Assembly: GCA_937982565.1 (NCBI GenBank)
Contig: CALJLN010000046.1
Span: forward strand, 1 to 64,000
Origin: UBA2421 sp002343075
GTDB lineage: Bacteria; Planctomycetota; Phycisphaerae; Tepidisphaerales; Tepidisphaeraceae
Length of the DNA stretch: 64,000 nt
Reading direction: 5' to 3'
The notes below the pieces were generated by a model that had not been told where the DNA came from, made no database searches, and worked only from the letters and a program-made list of their open reading frames with translations. How positions within the stretch are numbered: the first letter of the stretch is position 1; every line of letters starts with the position of its first letter. The translations under genes and the position numbers were made by a program. Shown here piece by piece: positions 58,097 through 64,000 of the stretch.

Positions 58097-59815
58097 GTGC
58101 TGACACTTCTGGTTATCCAAGGTCCTGACAAAGGCCGCCGATTCGAGCTGCCCGACGCGATGGCGCTGCTCGGGCGCGACTCACGGCAACTTCCACTCGA
58201 CGATAACACCGTTTCGCGCCGGCATGCCGAGCTTCATCCGAGCAATAAAGGCTGGCTGGTAAAGGACTTAGGTTCATCAAACGGCACCTATGTCAACGGT
58301 CAGCGCGTTGTGAACACCTACATGCTCAAGCCCGGCGACCAGATTCGCGTTGGTCGATCGCTGCTGGTTTTCGGAGCTCAGCCGGGCATTTCGCGCGGAA
58401 GCGGCGGATCAATCAGCCTGGCCGGCGAAGAGATGGGGATGGACTCGTCCATCATGCATGCCATTCCATCGAACGATGATTCGATGGTGCTTGCTGTACC
58501 CGAACCCGCCGCAGCAGCCATGGCCAATCTGAAGGTGCTTTACCGACTCGGCGCGGCACTTGGCAGCAGTTTTGACGTGCAGCAGGTGCTGGAAGTGGTG
58601 ATGGATCTCAGCTTCGAGCATCTTCAGGCTGAGCGTGGCATTATCATGCTGCTCAATCGCAACAACGAACTGGAACCGCGTGTTGTACGCCTGCGCGACG
58701 AGGAAGCCCGCGCCGACCCCGGCGGAAGTAAGTCGGGCCTGAAGATTCATGCTTCGCTCACCATTGTCAATCACGTTCTCAAGACAGGCGAAGGCGTGCT
58801 CAGCAGCAATGCGATGGCCGATAAGCGCTTCAGCAAGTCAAAGAGCGTCCACGACCTGGGGATTCGCTCATCGCTTTGCGTGCCCATCAAGGCCAGGAAA
58901 CTCGATGCCCGCGTGGGAACCAATGACAAAGGCAGCACGCCAATCGATGAGACAATCGGAATTGTCTATATCGATTCATCTGTCAAAAACTACACGTATT
59001 CACCCGACCAACTTCGACTATTAAGCACCATCGGACTACAAGCCGGAATGGCAATTCAGAACGCCAAGCTCTACGCGGCACAATTGCAGGCCGAGCGCAT
59101 GTCGGCGATCGGCGAGACTGTCGCGGCGCTTTCGCACTCCATCAAAAACATCCTCCAAGCCCTCCGCGGCGGAGCGGATGTGGTCGAGATGGGCCTTCGA
59201 AGTAACAATGTCGTCCAACTCGGCAAGGGCTGGCGCGTCGTCGATCGAAATCTCGAAAAAATCTACAATCTGACCATGAACTTGCTCGCGTATAGCAAAG
59301 AACGCAAGCCCGACCTGCAACTGGTCAACCCGCGCAGCTTGATCAACGACTGCCTCGAGCTCATCGCGCCCATGGCCAACGAGAAAGGTGCCATGTGCGT
59401 CGCCGATGTGGACGACGCAACCCCAGCCTTGCCTATGGACCCCGACGGCATGCATCAGGCGCTGATTAACCTCCTTTCCAACGCGATCGATGCGTGTGAA
59501 CCTCAAAAGGGGTTGATACGCGTCGTTTGCCGCTACGAACCAGACTCAAAATCGACCGTGTTTGAGGTGATCGACAACGGTACAGGCGTCAGTCCGAGCA
59601 TCAAGAACCACCTGTTTGAGCTTTTTCACTCGACCAAGGGCAACAAAGGCACGGGCATCGGCCTGGCGGTGACAAAGAAGATTGTCGAGGAACACGAAGG
59701 CTCGATCGCAGCGACGCCAACGCCGGGCCAGGGAACCACCTTCACAATCCGGCTTCCAACCAACCCAGCACTCGGGCTCGACCCGGCAACCACTCACGGC
59801 CCGGGCGCGCGCTGA
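58097..59815 (+). CDS. FHA-GAF sensor histidine kinase
   Basis: A 572-aa signalling protein. An N-terminal FHA domain (residues 1-100) has LLGRDSRQLPLDDNTVSRRH and VKDLGSSNGTYVNGQR with the expected Arg, Ser, Asn. A GAF domain follows (about 145-330, LGSSFDVQQVLEVVMDLSFE). The kinase core has the H-box AALSHSIKNILQAL, an N-box-like NLLSNAIDACEP and the G1/G2 loops DNGTGVSPSIKNHLFE and KGTGIGLAVTKKIVEEHEGS. It would phosphorylate a response regulator not in this window, under control of phosphothreonine binding by FHA. The start is GTG 58097, with TATAAG ending 8 nt upstream. It follows the SpoIVB-like gene. Confidence 0.92.
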   Translation: MLTLLVIQGPDKGRRFELPDAMALLGRDSRQLPLDDNTVSRRHAELHPSNKGWLVKDLGSSNGTYVNGQRVVNTYMLKPGDQIRVGRSLLVFGAQPGISRGSGGSISLAGEEMGMDSSIMHAIPSNDDSMVLAVPEPAAAAMANLKVLYRLGAALGSSFDVQQVLEVVMDLSFEHLQAERGIIMLLNRNNELEPRVVRLRDEEARADPGGSKSGLKIHASLTIVNHVLKTGEGVLSSNAMADKRFSKSKSVHDLGIRSSLCVPIKARKLDARVGTNDKGSTPIDETIGIVYIDSSVKNYTYSPDQLRLLSTIGLQAGMAIQNAKLYAAQLQAERMSAIGETVAALSHSIKNILQALRGGADVVEMGLRSNNVVQLGKGWRVVDRNLEKIYNLTMNLLAYSKERKPDLQLVNPRSLINDCLELIAPMANEKGAMCVADVDDATPALPMDPDGMHQALINLLSNAIDACEPQKGLIRVVCRYEPDSKSTVFEVIDNGTGVSPSIKNHLFELFHSTKGNKGTGIGLAVTKKIVEEHEGSIAATPTPGQGTTFTIRLPTNPALGLDPATTHGPGAR

Positions 59816-59899
59816 TGCACGGGGATAAAGCAATTCGCAGCGATTCACCCAGTCTTCGCTTGCGGGGCATCGCAGCCGCAGTTCCGGTGTGCGAAAGTG

Positions 59900-61495
59900 A
59901 TGCTGTCGCGAGTCAAACCTAACCGCCTGAGCATGGATCAAAGCAAAACGCTCCAACAACCGGTCGAGAACCAATTGCCCGGCACACCTGCTGCGGGGGA
60001 GTCGACGGCGCACGGCGGTGAGCATCATCCGGCCAATCGCGGGGCTGGGAACTCCGCCGAGGCGATCGCGCTGGTCGGTACGCTCCTCCTCGCGGCGGGG
60101 GTGCGGCTTTGGGGATTGGGCCGCGAAGCGCTTTGGGCGGATGAGACGGCTTCTCTTCGGGCGGCGAGCGGTTCGCTCTACGATGTGCTCGTCCAATATC
60201 ACCACTACGAAAACACCCCGCCGCTCTACTACCTGTTGCTGAACCTGTTTGGCAGATTGTTCGGCACGATGAACGACGCGGTGATACGTCTGCCTTCGGT
60301 CATTTTTGGAACACTGGGCGTATTGGGAGTCTGGTGGTTGGTGCGTGCGATCAGCGCCGGATACCCGACAGTGGAGTCGCGACGAGATCGGAGCGCGCTG
60401 GTCGGCCCGATTGTGGCAGCCCTCATCGCCGCACTTTCGCTGCAACAGATCTGGTTCTCCCAGGAAGCAAGGGCCTATTCGCTCTTCGCGATGGCGTCGC
60501 TCATGTCGAGCACTCTGTTGTTGCGCGCGCTCAATCAGCCGACGGTCCCTCGATGCGCTGCGTACGTCATGGCGTCGATCGTCATGTGCTACTCGCATTT
60601 CGCCGCAGCGGGCGTCCTGATGGCACATTGCTTCTGCGGGGTGGTCGCTGTTGCGCGATCCAGCCGCCTTGATAGATGGGCATTCGTTGCTACCCAGTGT
60701 GCCATTGGGCTCGCCTGCCTGCCGCTGATTCCGACGGCACTCAAAACGCGCGGCCGCATGATTGGCTTCAGCGATCGAACGCTCAGCTTCGCCGCTGAAA
60801 AGTTTGCCGACACGTACCTGTGGCTCTTCGATAACGTGTGGGTGCTGCTGCCGGTCATCTGCCTGGCGGCGGTGGGAGTGATCAAGCTGCGGGCGACAAT
60901 TAGCAGCAAAGTACTTGTGGCAGGATTGATCCTGCTCCCACCTCTGCCGCCGCTCATTGGCTGGTACACCGGCGGCGCGCAGTATTTCTCGCGACACGCG
61001 CTTCCGTCGGGCCTGGCACTGGCAGTCGCGGTTGGCATGGGATTGGCAGCGTTGCCGAGACGGGCGGCGTGGACCACCGGTGCGGCGGTCGTGGCCGGGG
61101 TCATACTGAGCCTCATCGCCGGCAGAGAACATTTTCGAAAGCCGGCGATGCGCGAGGCGGCTGCATTTGTCGCTGCCCATGCCCACCCCGGCGATACCAT
61201 CATCTGCAGCTTCATGCTGACGGGATGGTCTTTTGATCGATACTTCGACCGGACAGATGTCCGCCGCCGAAACTACGATGAATTCACCATCGCCCAACTG
61301 GCCCGCAGCGGAGAAGGCATCGACCGGATTTGGGTCGTTTTCTTCCAAGTGCCATCCACCCTCGAGCCATATCTCAAGGAAAATCCGATGCAAATGACGG
61401 TGCATCAGTCGTTTCATGAGATCCTGGTTCTGCGGTTCGATCGCCCGTTGCAGGGAAACGCCCCAACCACCACCCCAGCCGCACCAGCCGGGTAA
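59900..61495 (+). CDS. GT39-like polytopic glycosyltransferase or related membrane protein
   Basis: A 531-aa integral membrane protein with eleven to twelve hydrophobic helices. The first loop contains LGREALWADETASLRA, the DE-type acidic pair conserved in the dolichyl-phosphate-mannose transferase/ArnT (GT39/GT83) superfamily, and YHHYENTPPLYYLLL and LPSVIFGTLGVLGVWWLV follow as in the family. The C-terminal soluble domain (from about 430) is beta-rich. It may transfer a sugar from a lipid carrier; substrate unknown. The start is uncertain: ATG 59900, GTG 59897 or ATG 59933. Confidence 0.8.
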   Translation: MLSRVKPNRLSMDQSKTLQQPVENQLPGTPAAGESTAHGGEHHPANRGAGNSAEAIALVGTLLLAAGVRLWGLGREALWADETASLRAASGSLYDVLVQYHHYENTPPLYYLLLNLFGRLFGTMNDAVIRLPSVIFGTLGVLGVWWLVRAISAGYPTVESRRDRSALVGPIVAALIAALSLQQIWFSQEARAYSLFAMASLMSSTLLLRALNQPTVPRCAAYVMASIVMCYSHFAAAGVLMAHCFCGVVAVARSSRLDRWAFVATQCAIGLACLPLIPTALKTRGRMIGFSDRTLSFAAEKFADTYLWLFDNVWVLLPVICLAAVGVIKLRATISSKVLVAGLILLPPLPPLIGWYTGGAQYFSRHALPSGLALAVAVGMGLAALPRRAAWTTGAAVVAGVILSLIAGREHFRKPAMREAAAFVAAHAHPGDTIICSFMLTGWSFDRYFDRTDVRRRNYDEFTIAQLARSGEGIDRIWVVFFQVPSTLEPYLKENPMQMTVHQSFHEILVLRFDRPLQGNAPTTTPAAPAG

Positions 61496-61571
61496 GTGGC
61501 GACGGATCAAGGAACTGCGGGCATGCTTGATCATCACAGTCCTCATCACGATGCTGGCCGATCAACTGACA

Positions 61572-63497
61572 CTACGTCTGCAGCACTTTGACAACTTCCT
61601 CGAATGGTAAATCGACAAACTTTCCGAATAGCGGATCATTTTTGTGCTTGCGCTTATGCAACGTCATTGCCGGGGAGTTGATCCCACACAGATATCGGGC
61701 CGCCTGTCGCGGGCTGGACACTAAACTACCTGCCGCAAGGCGAAGCTGATTAGCTGCGTCGATTATGCCAGTCTTCGGCACTGCGACGGCTGTCTGCGGG
61801 AGGGTCTGCACCGGCCCCTTGTCCCTACATGCGGCGCAGTGGCCGCAATCTTCGCTCATGGCCTCCCCGAAGTAGGCGAGCAGACGCCTCGTTCGGCAAC
61901 CAGGCTCGCTGCAGAAAGCGAGGACAGTATCCAGCCGCTGAAGGTCCCGAGTTTCACGCTGCGCGAAGCGCTGGTTCATCACTGTCGCCAGTCTCTTTAC
62001 ATCAGCAACAGGTCGCAGCCGTTTGTACGCATGGCGAACTCCAACGGCCTGCAGGTCTATATCTCCCTGTTCGGAAAGGTAGGTCAGAGCTGCAACAACC
62101 CTATCACGCGGCTGACCCATCGCTGCGGCAGCCTCGGCAGCATCCAGCGAACCCGTGCGGGTGGCACATTTGAGCACCCCGCGCAAAAACTCCGCTCGGC
62201 CATGGTCAAAACGGGCCAGAACCTCTGCCTGCGGGCGCAACCATTTCACTTTGTACTGGCTGTAGAAAGCCCCCTGCGACTCAAGCACACCGTCCAGTTG
62301 CAGATAGGTCAGCAACGTTTCAACCACCAACTGACGAATATCGAAGTCGCTCGCGAGCTTATACGTTGATACATCGATTTGTTCGCCGGAGTTCAGAATC
62401 TGATTCAACAGTTTTTCGACCGCGGCATCGTCGGGGCGATCGCCGTAGATGAAGTTTTCCAACGTGATGCGGTCGTCGGCGCACGCAAGTGTCTCACACA
62501 CACTGGTCTTCCCGTCTCGCCCGGCGCGTCCGATCTCCTGAGCATAGTTCTCCATGCTTTTCGGCAAGTTGTAGTGATAAACATAGCGAATATCGCGCTT
62601 ATCAATTCCCATCCCGAACGCAATCGTCGCAACCACAACCGCATCCTCCGACTGCATGAACCACTCTTGTGCGCGATGCCGCACTTCCGTCTCCAGCCCG
62701 GCGTGGTAAGGCTTGGCGCGAAAACCGTGGCTTGCAAGGTACTCCGCAACATCTTCTGCGGTGCGTTGGAGGGTCACATAGACGATCGTCGGCCCGCGGG
62801 GGCGGCGGCGGAGTTGGGCAAGCAGATGGTCATTCCGCGCCGCCGACGCAACTGGCGTGATCGCAATCGCCAGGTTGGGACGATAAAAACCTGTCCTTAC
62901 GACATCGTCCGGCTGAATCTCAAATGCACTGGCAATCTGCTCGGCTACAGAAGTGGTCGCGGTGGCGGTAAGCGCAAGCACGCGGCCAACATTCAGCCTG
63001 CGGGCGAGCTTGGCAAGCTTGAGGTAATCTGGCCGGAAGTTGTGCCCCCATTCACTGATGCAATGTGCTTCATCCACTGCCAGCATGGAAACCTGCTGTC
63101 GGGAAAGCGTCTGAAGAAATCGCTCATTGGCCAGCCGCTCAGGGGCGATGTAGAGGATTTTGAGCGATCCATCGCGCAAGCCCTGGTAGGTTTCAAGCGC
63201 CGTCTGCGTATCGACAGAAGAATCCAGCCGCGCCGCCGGCACGCCGCGCGATTGCAGGAAGTCGATCTGGTCTTTCATGAGCGCGATTAACGGGGAGATA
63301 ACCACCGTCAGCCCATCCAACATTAGCGCGGGCAATTGGTAGCACAGACTCTTGCCCGCCCCGGTGGGGAAGATGGCGAGCGTGCTCTTACCCGCCAACA
63401 GGCGCTCGATAACCTGCGCCTGTCCGCCTCGAAAAGAATCAAGGCTAAACCGGTCTTTCAGCACGCCCAACGCCGTCAGATGCTTTTCTGCAACCAT
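61572..63497 (-). CDS. recQ: RecQ-family ATP-dependent DNA helicase
   Basis: A 641-aa superfamily 2 helicase. Motifs: FRGGQAQVIERLLAG (0), FPTGAGKSLCYQLPAL (I), VDEAHCISEWGHNFRPDY (II, DEAH), ALTATATTSV (III), IAFGMGIDKRDIRYVYHYNLP (V) and QEIGRAGRDGK (VI). The RecQ-Ct zinc module appears to be displaced: cysteines at CSEPGCRTRRLL and CGHCAAC lie near the C-terminus, about residues 534-563. No obvious HRDC domain follows; the last 60 residues are unusual (PRQAARYLCGIN). It unwinds DNA in repair. GGAG lies seven bases before the ATG at 63497. Confidence 0.92.
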   Translation of the reverse strand: MVAEKHLTALGVLKDRFSLDSFRGGQAQVIERLLAGKSTLAIFPTGAGKSLCYQLPALMLDGLTVVISPLIALMKDQIDFLQSRGVPAARLDSSVDTQTALETYQGLRDGSLKILYIAPERLANERFLQTLSRQQVSMLAVDEAHCISEWGHNFRPDYLKLAKLARRLNVGRVLALTATATTSVAEQIASAFEIQPDDVVRTGFYRPNLAIAITPVASAARNDHLLAQLRRRPRGPTIVYVTLQRTAEDVAEYLASHGFRAKPYHAGLETEVRHRAQEWFMQSEDAVVVATIAFGMGIDKRDIRYVYHYNLPKSMENYAQEIGRAGRDGKTSVCETLACADDRITLENFIYGDRPDDAAVEKLLNQILNSGEQIDVSTYKLASDFDIRQLVVETLLTYLQLDGVLESQGAFYSQYKVKWLRPQAEVLARFDHGRAEFLRGVLKCATRTGSLDAAEAAAAMGQPRDRVVAALTYLSEQGDIDLQAVGVRHAYKRLRPVADVKRLATVMNQRFAQRETRDLQRLDTVLAFCSEPGCRTRRLLAYFGEAMSEDCGHCAACRDKGPVQTLPQTAVAVPKTGIIDAANQLRLAAGSLVSSPRQAARYLCGINSPAMTLHKRKHKNDPLFGKFVDLPFEEVVKVLQT

Positions 63498-63631
63498 AAC
63501 CGCGCTCCATAAATGTTTGCAGCATGTTAGGAAAACAAAATCCGAACGTCAAGCGAATTGTTCCCGGATTTTTAGATTTTTCAGCGGGTTGAACAATCGC
63601 GTAGATGGCGAGTAGGACTCATCGCCATTGA

Positions 63632-64000
63632 TCAGCGATCCACCGGCGATTCGGTGCGGATGATGAACGTTGCCGGGCCGTCGTTGGTCAGATGAACGCG
63701 CATTTCGCCGCCGAACGTGCCAGTTTGCGTACAAACGCCAGTGGCGCGAACGGCTGCTACGAGCTTCTCAAAGGTGATACTCGCATGTGCAGGCGGCGCA
63801 GCGGCGTCCAGGCTTGGCCGGCGACCTTTGCGCGTGTCGGCGGCGACTGTGAAGTTGCTCACCAGCAAAATCCCCCCGCCAGTCTGCAACACGTCCAGAT
63901 CAAAATGCTTATCTTCCCGTCGAAACACACGCAGGCCGGTGAGCTTCTGCGCCATCCAGTCGATTTCCTTAGCCCCATCCCCCGTTTCAACCGCCACCAG
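63632..64000 (-). CDS. dtd: D-aminoacyl-tRNA deacylase, truncated by the window end
   Basis: The last 120 or so residues of Dtd, which removes D-amino acids from mischarged tRNAs. The family blocks are GILLVSNFTVAADTRKGRRP and DAAAPPAHASITFEKLV, corresponding to the S-Q-F-T-L and R-K-G-x-R-P regions, and a C-terminal VHLTNDGPATF near the end. The N-terminal part with the Met-Arg-Ala-Val start lies beyond base 64000. SNFTV replaces the usual SQFTL. It is upstream of recQ on the same strand. Confidence 0.9.
   Translation of the reverse strand: MVAVETGDGAKEIDWMAQKLTGLRVFRREDKHFDLDVLQTGGGILLVSNFTVAADTRKGRRPSLDAAAPPAHASITFEKLVAAVRATGVCTQTGTFGGEMRVHLTNDGPATFIIRTESPVDR

Noticed and set aside
59546..61549. 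Long open frame (667 codons) on the minus strand
   Set aside because: It is antisense to the histidine kinase end and the membrane glycosyltransferase-like gene, has Arg/His/Gln-rich composition and no motif; it is a high-GC shadow.
1..64000. DnaA boxes, CRISPR repeats, insertion sequences or prophage genes
   Set aside because: I looked for TTATCCACA-type boxes, regular spaced repeats, transposase and phage motifs by eye and found none; the 20-bp array has no unique spacers, so it is not CRISPR.

Overview
This 64 kb window reads as a chromosomal segment of a planctomycete, most likely class Phycisphaerae (Tepidisphaera/Humisphaera-like). The grounds are two large secreted proteins that end in a type I dockerin-like repeat pair followed by a PEP-CTERM anchor, an ECF sigma factor coupled to a zinc-finger Ser/Thr kinase with TPRs, several FHA-domain signalling proteins, a CimA/LeuB branched-chain pathway, a GlnRS beside GluRS, and GC-rich DNA with many ATG, GTG and TTG starts. 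The lineage is inference; no rRNA gene is present. I saw no prophage, transposase, CRISPR array or tRNA gene.

Layout. 0-5.3 kb: a repeat protein, gamma-glutamylcyclotransferase, a LON-substrate-binding protein, a DUF2934 protein, a BCP peroxiredoxin and an unusual Rho. 5.3-11.3 kb: a regulatory intergenic stretch, a PEP-CTERM/dockerin protein, then the kinase and its ECF sigma. 11.5-17.7 kb: a MoxR/ChlI-type AAA+ ATPase, YidD, RnpA, TrxB, an M50 protease, an Old Yellow Enzyme and LeuB. 17.7-21.7 kb: a 1337-aa PEP-CTERM metalloprotease-like protein. 21.9-24.2 kb: CdsA, a small lipoprotein and an AraC regulator. 24.2-25.6 kb: a 1.3 kb gene-free region dense in DNA/RNA-level structure, including thirteen degenerate 20-bp units in exact register. 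25.6-27.4 kb: two unknown proteins, dispersed repeats and a membrane protein. 27.6-30.6 kb: UppS, a PIN toxin/antitoxin pair and CimA. 31-38 kb: Dps, a zinc-ribbon membrane protein, an FHA-PilB fusion and a pair of M16 peptidases. 38-47 kb: a GH10 xylanase, PanB, HtrA, three pilin-like proteins and a VWA protein. 47.7-51 kb: a coiled-coil membrane protein, a TPR/FHA-like protein and a mini-kinase. 51-64 kb: GltX, a LuxR-type regulator, GlnS, SmpB, a SpoIVB-like peptidase, an FHA-GAF histidine kinase, a GT39-like membrane protein, RecQ and a truncated Dtd.

How the parts fit. Housekeeping functions (termination, tRNA charging and proofreading, trans-translation, envelope lipid synthesis, Ile/Leu and pantothenate synthesis) are interleaved with planctomycete signalling and secretion genes. 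The pilin-like operon (42.8-46.1 kb) and the FHA-PilB ATPase (33.9-35.7 kb) probably serve one type IV pilus or secretion machine. The AAA+ ATPase (11.5 kb) and the VWA protein (46.2 kb) look like a split MoxR/VWA pair.

The least explained signals are non-coding: the 20-bp-phased array at 25.0-25.3 kb with a competing-hairpin element and a three-helix element beside it; two copies, 42 kb apart, of the same perfect 22-bp palindrome that resembles a ParB site; an operator-covered promoter at 5.5 kb; and a recurring TACAAT-type -10 box 7-8 nt before start codons, which suggests leaderless transcripts. All positions were read by eye; family names rest on motif recognition, not on database searches.
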